Shown piece after piece: positions 23,401 to 35,363 of a DNA stretch of 64,000 nt (its first letter is position 1; every line of letters begins with the position of its first letter). The stretch comes from Siderastrea siderea. Taxonomy: Eukaryota; Cnidaria; Anthozoa; Scleractinia; Rhizangiidae. The notes beneath the pieces are model-generated. The model saw only the letters and a program-made list of their open reading frames with translations, was not told the origin of the DNA and did no database searches. Position numbers and translations under genes: made by a program. Location of the stretch: contig OZ034967.1 of the NCBI GenBank assembly GCA_964030785.1, forward strand, positions 46,250,033 to 46,314,032, read 5' to 3'.

Positions 23401-26397
23401 TTTTTACAAATTGCTTTTCGGGGCTTTCGAGTAACGATGCTCCTCGGTCGAGGCGTCTGCACCGGTTTGCTACGAGTGTTTTTTTTTTTCCCATGTTCAC
23501 ACTGCAGTCGGCAATATAAAAACTATGAGCATGGCCAGTTTTATTTTTCTCCTCCGCTCTCTTCCTTTCCTTTTCGTTTCTCTTTCACGTGCTTTTGAAG
23601 CTGATTGGAATCATAAAGCCTTGGTGTGAGCGTCGTTCCGGTGAAAATGGCCAAATTGTCAGGAACCACCTTTTCAGTAATCCAACTGAATTTCTATACC
23701 GTAGAATTCCGAAAGTAACGGCCTCCCCGAAAGTAACGTTAGTAAGTAACGTTAGTAAAATTAGATTCTCGGGAAAACAAAACTGTTTACTTTCTTGTCC
23801 AGTCATTATGCGTATACTGTAAGAGGAGTTTGCGCGGATTAACAGTTTTTAGTATTACATCGAAAACCCCCGGATCACAAAAGATGTTATGAAATCACCG
23901 AAATGTTTTTTCACCATCTGTTTCGCGCGACTTCTTTACTTGCAAGATATTTAGCAAATAAACCCTGTACCGGCGGCTGGTATTTCGCTTCTCGGACATT
24001 TTTCCGGCAAGGGCATTGGCCGTTTTTATACAAGAGACGTATAATCCGTCCAGACGAATCATTCGTCTGTTATGTTATTCATCGGAACGCACTACGAGAC
24101 AAACTATGTTGGCTCTCAGATTATTTACATTAATTTTCAAAGGTTTTAGAATTTTCTTCTTTGTTTTTACTCCGTGTATTTCCCTTTGATTTTCTTCTTT
24201 AAATTCTTTAGACGACATGATGGCTTTTTTTGTGTCTTCAAAGACAATTTTGTTTGCCAATTCTTCAAGGCAGGCATATCGAGCTTGTAACCAAAATCGC
24301 TTTTGTCGTCTGTTAGGACAGTCGCGTGGTATTTAAGCTATGTTTCTGTCCATTGCCGAACTGTTTCTAGCTGGTCCTGCTTCGTCAGCTTGGAGGCACT
24401 TGCTTCCGCCATCTTTAATTTTTTGGTCTGAAAACGCTGATTTCTGTACCGAAGACGCGGTTTTTCGGGGTCCTTCGTCTGTTGCCTGTCTTTATACACA
24501 CAGATTATGCGACTAGACGAACTATCTTCGGTTGTGCGTCTTCCAAGACGAACTACCAAAGTTAGTTCGTTTAGATGTATAATCCGTCTAGTGCCCGTTT
24601 TTATACTGAGACGCATGACCAGACGAACTAACTTTCTTTGCCCAACTTCGTCCCAGACGGATTATCCGTCTCTAGTATTAAAACGGCCATTATCTGATAT
24701 ACCAACAAGCCAGAAAATATTAAGTACTTTACAACCCTGCGATTACTTTATGCAACGCAGACGCTCTATCGTGGTGAAAAGAAAACAGCCAGTGCTGGTC
24801 ACTTAATAATGGTTCGAAGAACTATGGGAAGAGCGATTACGACCAGGCGAAGGAGGGCTGAAAATGGGGGAGTGAAGAGCTGGGAAGGAAGTAGCTATCA
24901 GGGAGTAGCTATCATTTGGAAGGAGTGTTAGAATTTTGTTAAAGTGCTGTTGGCCAGTCGGCATCTCCAGCATGGATAGGGTTAACCTGAAATGCAAGTT
25001 GATTAGTTTACTCGAGTTTATTACACTGTGTTTCGATTTAAAAATAGAGACCCGAAGTGTGAATTCCTTTGTTCGTTCGCTATTCCGAGTTGCAATGAGT
25101 CTCACGCTTGTTGAAGCAGGGTAAATACGAAGTCTATTTTTTTTTTATTATTCCATTTTTTCATAATGTTTCCACAGTGCGACCATGCGAACCGAGGTCA
25201 TCCAGAAAAAAATTTTTAGTTGGATAATCATGAGTCGAGAATAAAACAATCAAATGGTTTTTGAAATACGCGATGTGTTGAGAACGTTTGCATTGATATC
25301 GAAAAAAAATAAATTTCGTCTGGGTGCTCTCGGTTTGTGTGGTCGCAATGAAATATGCCTCGCTTTGACAACGGCTGGGTTAAGAAGAAAATATAATTGG
25401 AGCCAGTGACAAAGGAACGCTGACCAAAGTCATCATGGAGGCCGCTTGTTCCCGAAAACAAAGCGTTATCCAGGGTGGTAGTTTTGCCGCAGTTGTGCGT
25501 CTTATTTCATTTGATAATCAGCAAGGATCTTTTTAAAGGGCATATTTTTGCTTTGCTCTTATTTTGCTATGTGTATAACAAACACGCGAGCTGGAAAGCA
25601 ATCGAAACCTTCGCCGCGCAAACAAAAAGAGAGAATAGTACCCCACCGGGAATGTTAGTTATTGGCGGTTTGGCAACAATTTGGAGACCATTTTATTTTT
25701 AAGAAAGATGTCACATGCATGACGTTACGAGCGTGGGACGAAAAAAAATCTCAGTGGCGGACAGGAATGGATGCCATGATCTTTTGTACACCGGTCGGAC
25801 GCTCGAACCACTGAGCTACTGAGAGACTTGGTGGGGGGGGGGGGGGGGCTAACTTATACGAACTAGGAAATTAAAAAATACCATCTTTCTATATCTATCA
25901 ATTTTGGTAACTAGGGGGGCATTCAAGAGGAAACTTGGGAGGCAGATGAGAATGAACCCACTACTCGAAGCCCTTAAAATATCCAAAGAAAAGAAAAGAT
26001 GTCACCTCTAAGTTGCTCTGTACCGACAAAACACTCTGTGCAATGGCCATAAAATACCAAAAGTTTAAAATACATTTCCATAAAATCATTGGTAGGAGCA
26101 AAATACCTTTTAATCTCTCATTCGACTTTTGTCAGTGTCATGGGTTGTGTGGGTAGTATTTACTAGAGCGAGCTACAAAAAATAAATATAGTGCTTTACA
26201 AACCTTGGAGTCTGACTGTCTTCAATATTTTGCAGGGGCATCAGGTTGTAAATCCTGCTTTGCTGATCGTAACAAGTACAGTTTTTACAGATGCTTCTGT
26301 ATGGTTCAGCCCTTTCCCCATCACCACCTTGGCCTTCCCAGCCAGTATACAGGAGTGCTGTACACAGAAAAAACTTCATCCAGCTCAAAGATGACAT
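20120..26397 (-). CDS. Gene A: MRH-domain type I membrane protein, six exons
   Basis: Predicted exons are 26397-26204, 23007-22905, 22530-22418, 22255-22150, 21445-21358 and 20430-20120 (915 nt, 304 aa). All junctions are GT-AG and phases are consistent (2, 0, 2, 0, 1). The protein has a signal peptide (MSSLSWMKFFLCTALLYTGW), a mannose-6-phosphate-receptor-homology domain with YKYSYSPC, NVAICQ, RVRLICD and LTHRCACP, a TM helix at about residues 207-227, and a cytoplasmic tail starting RRKKR with a YEGV (YXX-hydrophobic) motif. MRH domains bind mannose-type glycans in the secretory/endosomal pathway. The expected pattern (CQ, the hydrophobic C strand, the final ACP) is visible, but the residue aligned with the family's binding arginine looks like Tyr, so lectin activity is unproven. 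Paralogues B and C lie upstream. An ATG27-type MRH protein is the main alternative. Confidence 0.75.
20521..20676. repeat. (ATGA)n microsatellite in gene A intron 5
   Basis: About 39 uninterrupted ATGA units. The right flank (ACTTTATTGTTAAAGTGTTTAGG) reads on the minus strand like a LINE 3' end followed by a TTCA-type tail, so the array may have grown from such a tail. In the duplicate block this single array corresponds to two arrays, at 55.3 and 61.0-62.7 kb. Confidence 0.95.
21358..21445 (-). CDS. Gene A exon 5 (MRH end, linker)
   Basis: 88 nt, acceptor CTTTAG, donor CAA/GTGAGT (phase 1). It encodes TFTLTHRCACPNGC, the typical closing ACP motif of MRH domains, then an acidic linker (DPTNDPMVDPTD). 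The gene B counterpart at 63427-63517 has one extra codon. Confidence 0.8.
21876..22024. repeat. Hairpin MITE-like palindrome
   Basis: CTTCTTATTAACTCTCACTA and GGGAGAATATTGCC on the left face GGGCAATATTCTCCC and GGTTAATAAGAAG on the right. The same element begins at about 63945 in the duplicate and runs off the window. Confidence 0.6.
22150..22255 (-). CDS. Gene A exon 4 (MRH)
   Basis: 106 nt, acceptor TTTTTTAG, donor CGG/GTAAGG (phase 0). It encodes DFTEEWYPRVRLICDQSKTS and a charged stretch ending in DNDRTER. The RVRLICD strand matches the conserved strand with Cys in MRH domains. Gene C has RVKVVLICNRT here. Confidence 0.75.
22418..22530 (-). CDS. Gene A exon 3 (MRH, CQ motif)
   Basis: 113 nt, acceptor TTTAG, donor CA/GTATGT (phase 2). 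It starts ICQWTVIRSAY and ends ELIYKS. The CQ pair is where MRH lectins place a ligand-contacting Gln. The GTATGT donor was preferred over the next GT because only it keeps exon 4 open. Confidence 0.75.
22905..23007 (-). CDS. Gene A exon 2 (MRH core)
   Basis: 103 nt, flanked by TTTCAACAG and GTAAGTTT. It encodes FEATGSVGYKYSYSPC and SDCSGNVA, the first central strands of the MRH fold, and ends in phase 0. The homologous gene C exon (37022-37112) contains a stop. Confidence 0.78.
23148..23210. repeat. Short hairpin repeat in gene A intron 1
   Basis: CTCGTTCCCGGGTCTTTCACC faces GATGAAAGAGCCTGGGAATGAG as an imperfect inverted repeat with a short spacer. Confidence 0.45.
23242..23430. mobile_element. 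MITE with TCGAAAGCCCCGAAA inverted ends
   Basis: The left terminus TCGAAAGCCCCGAAA (23244-23258) and its exact inverse at 23416-23430 bound about 190 bases of non-coding DNA in gene A intron 1. Confidence 0.55.
24014..24693. mobile_element. Non-autonomous DNA transposon with about 36-bp TIRs
   Basis: The left end carries TGGCCGTTTTTATACAAGAG and GACGTATAATCCGTC; the right end is the inverse, with GACGGATTATCCGTC and TAAAACGGCCATTA. Several further inverted CAGACGAA/TTCGTCTG words lie inside. It sits in gene A intron 1 and contains a coding-like minus-strand segment. Confidence 0.6.
24167..24616 (-). pseudogene. Coding-like segment inside the 24-kb transposon
   Basis: From MAEASASKLTKQDQLETV the frame stays open except for one TAG at 24338, continuing through KSDFGYKLDMPALKNW to a TAA at 24167. 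The residue mix is protein-like. I do not recognise it; it may be a remnant of the element's own gene or a captured host fragment. Confidence 0.35.
25755..25848 (-). repeat. tRNA-like SINE fragment with adjacent G run
   Basis: The minus strand has CTCAGTAGCTCAGTGGTTCG (A-box-like) and GAGCGTCCGACCGG, similar to the fragment at 35.1 kb. A run of about 17 G lies at 25832-25848. Confidence 0.45.
26204..26397 (-). CDS. Gene A exon 1 (signal peptide, MRH start)
   Basis: The ATG at 26397 opens a hydrophobic signal sequence followed by CKNCTCYDQQSRIYNLMPLQ. The exon ends CCAAG before GTTTGT (phase 2). Gene C exon 1 matches it at CxCY...YNLxxLQ, which supports the start and reading frame. Confidence 0.72.
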
Positions 26398-26435
26398 GTT
26401 GCTGCAATAAGTAACGTATGAAAGGCCGTTTTTTT

Positions 26436-27191
26436 GGGGGGGGGGGGGGGGGAGAGCATATAAGCTTAAGAAGAATCATAGTCCTAGGTAGTGAGGAAAG
26501 ACACTGACATTCGTATACTCATGACCAAGGACGACGTAGTACTTCTTTCCACTCACACTTACGGTGGCAGACTACTTTCTTGGAAAACGAGTACACGTTT
26601 TCTAAGAATTATTTCTAAACCTAAACTGAGGCTATTCAATGCAATACAATACAGTACAGTACAGTACAGTACAATACAATACATTACAAAACTAAACAAT
26701 TTTTAAGGCTCCAAAATAAATAAATAAATAAATGAATAAATAAATAAATACATAAATAAATAAATAAATTCCTGGCGATTAGAAATGCCAGTAAGATGAC
26801 AAAACTTTCTACTGCCGTGCGGCAGTCTTTATTTGTTAAAATCTAGAGATCCAGGATGAATTAACAGTGTTTTCGTTAGCAAGTGCAAATTTACATAATC
26901 TAAGACAAGTACACATGCATATATCCTCGTGGAAAACAGGTTTACGAGAACTGACTGATAAACTAACCGATTATAACATAGTGTTCTCCGTCTGCAGCCA
27001 TTTTACTGCATTCATTCCAGCCAGCGGGCGGTGAATAAAGAGCGATATTCTGCGACGCGTTCATGAGGCATAAAAAATATTAAGGCATTTACAGTCGAAC
27101 CTAATATTATTAAGAACACTCAGTTAAGCGAATAATAACTTTACAGGCCGAGAGAGGCAAATGTCCGGTCAGTAATCCTCATTTTTTTATA

Positions 27192-27231
<40 letters not shown>
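26436..27231. repeat. Cluster of simple repeats upstream of gene A
   Basis: Contains a poly-G run (26436-26452), ACAGT/ACAAT pentamers (26642-26688), AAAT tetramers (26715-26769) and an (AT)n run (27188-27231). No gene was seen between them. Confidence 0.8.
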
Positions 27232-27234
<3 letters not shown>

Positions 27235-27419
27235 GCACTTCCGTAATAGACACTTGCGTTTTATTCTGTTGAATTTCTGCAGCAAAGAAACATGAGGAAA
27301 CCCTATGGAATAAACTAATAACTGCACGTTTCAAAGTAAAATAAATCGCGAGCCAGTCAATAGCCAACTGGTAGCCAAATTATGTATGAGCTCCGGATTT
27401 CATACGTCTAAAATGCAAA

Positions 27420-29200
27420 TAGATGATATCATGGCCGCGGCATTTCGGGGAAACCCCTCAAAACGTTGAGTGCGGTATCATGTTTGCCTCATTTGCATAT
27501 ATATACTGCTAAAGGAACCCATAGTACCTTCAATTTACAAAAACGCTTTATAAAATAACACCAAAATATAGGTAGTTATATATTCCCCGGTTGCAATTCC
27601 CTAGTCAGGCAGATAATGGTCAGCAAAATACAGCTCTTACACTCGTTCCCCATGGACTCGTTTATAAATTTGAGTAGCACTTCCGTATCCGTAACAGTAC
27701 AAAGTTCAATAATATTGTATAGAAGAAACTGTTTGCAAGCAGTAACCTATGTTTTTCTCTGAGAATCGTCATCCATCTGGGTACGATGCTTAACACCGGA
27801 AAGGAAGGATTAGAGTAAGAGAGACTATGATTTTATCTAGATAAGACTGCTGTCTCTTTCAAAACAAACATCAAACAACAGACTTTCAAACGGACTAGTA
27901 ATGCAACTGTTTCACACTTGGTGTACAAAATACAGGAAGTGTTTTAACTATCATTTGTAGTTAATGAGGCTTCAAAAGCTTTTAAGAGGTTGTGAGAGCA
28001 TGTGACATTGAATTCCTATGCTGATGACCCATTAATCAAAACGCGACAGAAACAAAAAATCGATTACCTTTATCCTCACTTCATTAATTCGTAAAGTTAG
28101 CCCGCCATCACTCCTTTTACATCTTATTGACTAGCTGTTTTGGTTTAACTCGAAGCAAGGTCGCAAACATGAAGGTAACGTATTTCAGTTTCTGCACCGT
28201 ACAATATAGCTCGAGACGCTCTGATTGGCTGAAGAAGCTAGTAAATTTGATCGTTTCCGGGAAAGTCCCTGAAGCCTCACGTGATAGAACATTGCCAATC
28301 GGAACTTCAGTGGCTGGAACTTAGGCTGTTTTTTTAACCCAGACAATGTTTTCTTTCAGGGTGATCTGTGACAGTGGCCGGCGGTCGCCTCAAATGAATT
28401 TAATTCAAATCCCAGAATTTCATGAATCGCGACATGAATCAGTGGCCGTGAGGGATAATACAGGATCACGATCGCAGCGCATTTGCTTGAAAACTTAACA
28501 AACGAGAACAAATGAAAACCAATTATGGTTTGACGTGAAACGCAGCAGCAGGGGAGATCAGGGGAATTAAAGCCATTAAGTAGACGTCAGGCAATATTCA
28601 TTGCATATCTTGAGGGGTTCTAAGAATTAGTTTTAATCCCTCAATAAGGAAGTTGCCCTCAGTCGATAAACTCGTTTCCTGCCCCAAGGGGATGGGGGTG
28701 TGTCAGACCGGAAGGTTTAAGAGCCCGAGGGAAACGTTTAGCAGATAAAGATATCCTACTTTCTCAATCCTAAACTTGTTTTCGAGTGAATTAGTTCTAC
28801 GGAGGTTGCGGCTTGTTCAATATACATGATACCATTTCTGCTGGGTTTGGCCGTTCATCGTTAGCCACAGATTTGGATTTGCTTTCTTCATTTTTTTTAT
28901 ACACTGAGTAACAAGCAGGAGGACTAAATGACCCACGTAACTAATGATGATTAATTTTACAGTGAGCTGGCAGTGGGCTACATCCCAGGAAGCCAGCCTT
29001 CCGAGTATTCTCCAGCCAGCTATCCATTATTCTTCAAAAACTATGTAATGGTTTTGTATATTTCTGACAATTAATTGTTTTAATTCGTCGAACGCAATTT
29101 AATCAATTACATTGATACCTAAATTTATTTTTGTATCGACTATATTAAAATAGATAGCCGAAAATTATGATGATGTGTCACGTTCTCTTAATTAAAGGGC
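27420..29200. repeat. Old tandem duplication, copy 1 (upstream of gene A)
   Basis: Co-linear but diverged similarity to 30220-31800. Shared landmarks in order are CATTTCGGGGAAA.CCC, AGTAGCACTTCCGT, CAGACTT.CAAACGGAC.AGTAATGC, GGTTTAAC, CCGGGAAA.TCCCT, TCAGGGTGATCTG, GGAGGACT and TTGATACCTAAA. No coding sequence was seen. It may hold the promoter of gene A. Confidence 0.6.
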
Positions 29201-30219
29201 TTGTTTTCTTTGATTTCAAGATTGCCGTTTCCAGATTCCTTTACATTTGCTTGCTTGCTTACTTGCTTCCGTGCTTTTCAAAGAAGATCCCCAGTCAAAA
29301 CTAGTCACGATTCAACAATTACAACTCAAGTAATGGCTAATTTGAACATAACATTGAGTGAAAACGTGACAATTACATGTTGAATCAAACTGTGTTCACC
29401 CGAAATAAGCAACTAGGGATATTTTACTGTAAATCCAAATTAAACTACCCCTATTACTTCCACTGTTTGCATCGACGGTGTATCAAGGCTTTGTGCATCG
29501 AAGCATTCATGAACCATGAAAAATTAAGCATATGAGGTAAAATCTATCTTAAGGGCAATCAATTGCGACATCCTCACTAAGATTGACGAAGAGTCACGAA
29601 CAGTGACCCAGAAAGGGAAAATCTTCAGCAGTCTTCATAACAAAGACAATTACCTTCGATGGTAGGGAATTTCTTCAACAAGCAACCACCACACACATTG
29701 CGAATAACCAGAATAACTGAAGGTATCAAAGCAAAAAAAAAAAAAAAAAATCACGAACACTTGAGCACAAAGACTTCTATTCCTGTCTCAAATCTTTAAA
29801 AGAAAAAGACATGCTGACAATCTGTTGCCACATTTCAAACCTTGACATTATTTTTAAGACTTGTCTTTTGACTCTGCAGATGTCATCCCTTTAAAAGGTG
29901 ACCTTTCTAGCTTAGAAAAAATGAAGGATTCCTGAAACAGTTACACAGGTAGCCGCTATCATGTGCTATACAATCGTTGAAACCTCCTATTTAAAAGTTA
30001 TTTAGTCTTGTAGTATTATGCTCCAAAGTATGTTAATCTTCAGCTAACTATTCCTTACAGTTTATCCGAATCATTTTGAACTTGAAAATGGCTTTATGAC
30101 GACACCGAAACGTTCCTCGTTGATTTTTACTCGTTAAGATAGGTAGTGCCATGTATAAAAATGGAATTACCTCAATAAATTGTTGTTGCTCATTTCAAGA
30201 TTTTAGAATGTCAGGGATG

Positions 30220-31800
30220 TAAACAAAGGGCATCAGGGTCTCGTCATTTCGGGGAAAACCCTTAGCCCAGGGGACCCTCAGAACCTGATACGGTATTTTA
30301 TTAACATCCGTTTGCGTGTTAATTATACAACCCATGTAGTAAGAATTTGCTAAGAGGACATCACAATAAACGTTTTTAGACTTTTCCTCCTATGCAGCTT
30401 CCTAGTTAGCCAGAAAACTGTATTAGCACAGGCAATAACAAAGAGCAAAATCAAACCGTTCCACGGATTCCCCTGGGCTCGTTACCTTCTAGTAGTACTT
30501 CCGTTTTCGAAGCGTTTCAAAATTTGAGAGCATTTTACAACGCAATCTGTTTGCCAATGATAACGTACGTTTCCTATGTATAGTGAGTGAGTACAATTTT
30601 AATGTTTGAAGCTTTGAAAGTCATAAAAATCCATCTGACCGTCGCCTGGATGAAATGCTAAATACTGGACGGAGTCAGAATGTTTTTATCAAATAAGACG
30701 GCCTTCTATTCCAAAAAAGACCATCACAACAGACTTATCAGACGGACCAGTAATGCTACTGACTTCATTCACACATAATAAACAGTACAATTGTATAAAA
30801 GTACGTTGCTTCATCTAGGTTTAAGTAAGGTTATGTGACACACAGAGGCAAAATCGGTTTAGGCCTTCCTTACTTCAGAACAATCCTCAAGCTAACCTAT
30901 AGAGCTGCCTAGTCCCTCATTACTCCCTTTCATGTTATAAATTAGCTGGTTTGGTTTAACCAAAAGAGACACCGAAAAAATACCGCTTACCTCTTTCATT
31001 TCTTGCTTTGTACGAAACCTTCTTCGACGTTCTGCTTTTTCCGGGAAATTCCCTCGTATCTCACGTGACATAATGTCAAATCATCAGTTTTTTAATTCTA
31101 GAAAACCCTTGTTTGATTCAGGGTGATCTGAGGCCATGACAGTGGTTGGCGATCTCCTCAACGCTGTGAGGGATGATACAGGATCACGTTCGCAGCACAT
31201 TTGCTTAACTAAGGCGAACAAAGTGAAACTATTTATGGTAAGACATATAACCCAATTGTATGCAAAATGAAAGTGACGTCACGCAACATTGATTGTATAT
31301 CTTGAGGAGTTGTAGGAATCACTTACTCAATAAGGAAGACGTCCTGAGTCGATAATCTCTTTACCTGTGCTTAGTGGGTTAGAGGGAAATGTTGGAGCGC
31401 TAGGGAAACTTTCAGCGGATAGGGAGACCCTAATTTCCCAACTCCCAAATATTTATCGAGTAATACAATTGACTAGAGGTGACGTCTTGTTCACGAGACA
31501 TGATATCTTTTTCTTGGTGGGGCTTGACAATTAATCGTTAGCCATGGATTTGTTTTTGTTTTCCCTTTTTTAACCTGACTAACAAAGCAGGAGGACTTCT
31601 TCAGGCCCGGAAGCAAGACTTCCCAAACTCATAAATCGTTTGTATATTGCTGACGATTTATTTTTTAAATATCGAACGCATTCTAATCAATTCCATTGAT
31701 ACCTAAAACTAATCTTGTATCGACTATGTTAAAATAGATAGACTAAAGTTATGTTGATGTGTCACGTCCTCCAAACTTAGGGAATATCGTATAATATGCA
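30220..31800. repeat. Old tandem duplication, copy 2
   Basis: Partner of 27420-29200. Both copies share the ends TACCTAAA.TTA and CGACTATGTTAAAATAGATAG-like AT-rich sequence. No exon of a fourth MRH gene was found in or beside it. Confidence 0.6.
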
Positions 31801-32439
31801 TGTCGTACAATACAAAATCTAAACAATACAAGGCTTACCAAGTATGGTCTGTTTTGTTATTAATCTTGCAAATGTTGTTTTTAGGATCCAAGGACTTTCA
31901 TAAGGCAAGCTTCATAACGCTTAAACGTTCTTTTCAAACCTTTTCGTAAATCACTTCATAGCCAACACATCGTTCCATCCTTCCTTAGCTACTGACATGT
32001 TGTAAAACAATTTGCAAGTATTTCAGTGACGACAACAACCTCAGAAATCGCACTGAATCAAATTTACTGGCAGTGGTAAAAACACCTACTATGGTTGGTG
32101 CAGATTTGATTTTGCTGTTTGCAAGCCACTCAAATCAGAAATCAGCCAATAATAACCTCTGTCTACTGTCCTGATTTCCTATGATGTTAAGTCATCAACT
32201 TGATGCCTACGATATTACGAGCAGTTCCAAACTCTCACGGTATTATAGTCTTTTGACGACTATCAAGCTCGTGTGGTCTCGTTGCCCTCGATGTGACACT
32301 TTAGTCCACTTTACGTTAATTGTATAATTAACAGAGTTAACCCGGGATTCAAAACTGAAGAAACGCCCAGGAAGAAGCGTCGTATGTAAATTTTACATGA
32401 ATGTTGACAATCATGCAGAACTAAAGCAAGACCATTCAC

Positions 32440-32580
32440 TGAAGACAATAATAATAATTAATAATAATAATAATGACTTTAATACAAGATCCACAAAGTG
32501 GCTGTTCGCCTGTACAGTAAAAACTATCTATCTAACTAATATTCTAACAATTATAATTGTAATAACAAATGAATTCTAGA
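32440..32580 (-). repeat. Possible LINE 3' end with (ATT)n tail
   Basis: On the minus strand GTATTAAAGTC runs into about eight ATT units, the arrangement seen at LINE 3' ends that finish in short tandem repeats. No coding part remains. Confidence 0.35.
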
Positions 32581-32640
32581 CAAGGGGGTTAGTTTCTGGA
32601 GAAACTGTCGTGCTGCGTCGGACGGGACGTGAAACACAAA

Positions 32641-32760
32641 ATTTTGGATTTATCAACTGAGTTGATAAGGTAAACTGGCCACCGTAAAGAGATTGAAAGA
32701 TGACGTTTCAAGCGTTAGCCCTTCGTCAAAGCGAATCCAAGGAGGAAACTAGAGTACGAG
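32641..32760 (-). mobile_element. Penelope-like terminal region, second copy
   Basis: Same ATTTTGGATTTATCAACTGA, AAGGTAAACTGGCCACCG and GACGTTTCAAGCG order as at 13475. The hammerhead core (32702-32728, minus strand) is TTGACGA...GAAACGTC, with the first core C changed to T, so it is probably inactive. Confidence 0.5.
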
Positions 32761-33063
32761 CACAGTTGTCTTCGAACGTCATTTAAGAACTACTCATACA
32801 TGCAAAAGCTACGTAAAACTTGCAACTTTACAAGAGTACAGACCGACGAATCCCTAATAATACACACGCAACCTACTAAAGGCCGTGAATAATGACCTTC
32901 AAGTTCATCAAATGTACCGGTGTCAAGTAATCTACTAATCAATCACTGTGCGAATCGGAAAAACGTGAACACTTGGCATGTTTTAGTGCAAGGACCAATC
33001 CTCCGTTTAGGACCAAGGAGAATGTAAATCAAATATCTGGACTGATGTCAGCGGTTTCCTCAC

Positions 33064-33386
33064 TCAAACAGACACATTAACGTCTTTGGCTTTGTTACAG
33101 TCATCTTTTTGGGGCACCTTGATATTGCTACTAGAGCTCGCTGACAGTGGCGGAGGTGCATTTCGTAGATTTGCAGACCTGCCTCCGTCATTTGAAACAG
33201 GGAAAATGTTTTTAGCCTCGTCTACTCCATTCTCTACGTCACCTAGGAGATGTCGCCTTTCGTGGTTGTACTCCTCTAAGCAATATCGTTTGTGCAACAA
33301 CCATAAAGTCACAACTACAACAATCACAAAAGCCACACCTCCGGCGACTATGGCAATTGGTTCCCAGAGTTTTTTCCACGAGTTAC
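33064..33386 (-). CDS. Gene C exon 6 (TM helix and tail)
   Basis: 323 nt, acceptor TGTGCAG. It encodes WKKLWEPIAIVAGG and a Val-rich TM segment, then HKRYC and a tail with ERRHLLGD. The tail ends in SSSSNIKVPQKDDCNK, conserved with SSSCSDITVSKKD of gene A. Confidence 0.75.
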
Positions 33387-34338
33387 CTGCACATCAACAG
33401 AAAAAAAAATGTTATTTTTTTTACCGGGTCTGTTTTAACGAAGAAAACGTGTTTCTGGGTATCAGGGTCCTTTTATTCTCTCTCAGCTATTAATATAATA
33501 CCCAGACCTTAACAACATTCGGCCTATCTGAAAGTCATCATCCACCCTATTTACATGGCGAGTTATTTCTTTTCGCCAAGCTTAACCTTCTCTTTACAAC
33601 CTAGTTTCCCATTCTCTGAACAAAGTTTAAGGTTTCTGATGAATTTGCTTGAGACAAGGAGGTGGGGGGGGGGGGGGGAGGTGGTGGGGGAGAAGGGTTT
33701 TTGGGTATAACAGGCTTAACTCCAAAAAAGGAGTGAGACAAAACTCCGTGCAAGGGATTCAGGTCAAAGAAAAACGGGCACTCGATAGTTCGACAGGAAA
33801 ATCATCGTTGCCGTCATTTCGTTGACGACGTGTTTTTCTCGAAAAGAAAGGCACCTTCAACGCAAATTGATAAATATTCCTAACCTTAAGCCTTAACCCT
33901 TTCACTCCCAAGTGCCTAAAAGCAAAATTCAAGACGAATCCCAAATTTCATTTTGTAAAATACTTAAATATAAATGTTACCATGTAAATGTACTGCTGAC
34001 GAAGTTTCATTTGAATGGCCATACGATTCCATCGACAGGCACAGAAGTTAGGATCACCTTTATTCCATAACTAACTCTGAGAGTGGGAGGGTTAACGGGC
34101 AAAAGTTTCAACAATCTGCGAGCCTAGGTTTCTTAGTCACCCTATGAGCTGACGCACAATAAATAGACGAACCTCATTACCTTAAACATTATGCACTTAG
34201 TTTTTTGTATTAAACTTTTAAAATCTGAGAAAGGCCCGACATCTCACATCGGCGTTCATACCCAGGGGGTGACTATGTCGTATGATGATGCGTTCTATAC
34301 GTAATTCTGAACTGCTTTAGTATCCTCATTTAACTTAC

Positions 34339-34450
34339 CAGGATTAGGTGTTCCAGAATGAGTAGATTTAGGCACTAGAGTCGGCCCAGTAGTACTAGGA
34401 CCCTCCGGGCAAGCATTCGGGCATGCGCAATTGTGGGTCAGATAGTACGT
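34339..34450 (-). CDS. Gene C exon 5 (MRH end, linker)
   Basis: 112 nt, acceptor CTGTTAG, donor CTG/GTAAGT (phase 1). It encodes TYYLTHNCACPNACPEG and a Ser/Thr/Pro-rich linker. Homologous to gene A exon 5 and the B exon at 63.5 kb. Confidence 0.75.
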
Positions 34451-35079
34451 CTAACAGAAAGGTTACAAGAGGATATTACTGACAATTTCGTAAGAGATTC
34501 CTGGGGAAAAAACACACCTACACAAATCTAAGGTTGGTCTGTTGTGCATATACGTTTAGAATAAGTCATGAAATTATTCAGCCACCATAGATCTCCAGCG
34601 AACTACCCTGGCCACTGTGAGGAAAAAGCCGATCTTGAACTCGACGGTGCATCTCGAATCGCCCGTTATCTGGACGCAAGCATTGATATGTCATTCAGAT
34701 GTACGCTACACCATTATTTTTAAAAAACACGGCGGTGGAAATCCTAGTTTCTCAATCAATTTCCCGTCTGTATTTAGCAAATTTCTAGCTTTCTTTCCAA
34801 TTTAGTACCACACAGCCACGACGAGCCCACTAGCGAAACCTAACAAATAAGACGGTCGAGTAACTCAAACGTTTCATGTGTCCTCAAATCCTCAGTGGGC
34901 GATATTGACATAGAAGTTCCAAAGTAAGCTACTGAGTCTACCCGTAATTGTAATGCCCAATGAAGTATATTCTTCTTATTACGGTCAACTACCTTAAAAG
35001 CGAAGAAACCTTCGTGAAATGTATTTAGATTGTCAAGAGCTCTGATATGGGACTAGAAACAAAAAACCTTTGGCGAATT

Positions 35080-35135
35080 CACCTTTCGGTCGGATGCTCT
35101 AAACACTGAGTTACACTGAGAATCGTGCCGAGATA
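35080..35135 (-). repeat. tRNA-like SINE fragment in gene C intron 4
   Basis: The minus strand reads CTCAGTGTAACTCAGTGTTT then AGAGCATCCGACCG, resembling the A-box half of the fragment at 25.8 kb. No B box remains. Confidence 0.35.
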
Positions 35136-35363
35136 GGTCGTATTTAGCAGTGTCATATGTAAGTTGCTACCATACGAATCAAAATACCGCACGAGGGCAC
35201 CAGATATTTCCACTATTAAGTTCTGGCATACCCAATAATGCCTTAAAACATTTCTTGACGAGGCAATTTGAGGATCCATAAACACGTAACCTCAGCTCAG
35301 GTAGCAAATATATATATTTTTCGCGCTTTTCACAATTTACTTGTTGAGACTAGCCTTACTTAC

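Noticed and set aside
29400..30200. Fourth MRH gene exon 1 next to the second upstream duplicate
   Set aside because: No signal peptide or CxCY...YNL frame was found on the minus strand.
33086..33493. Plus-strand 135-codon frame
   Set aside because: Antisense shadow of gene C exon 6.
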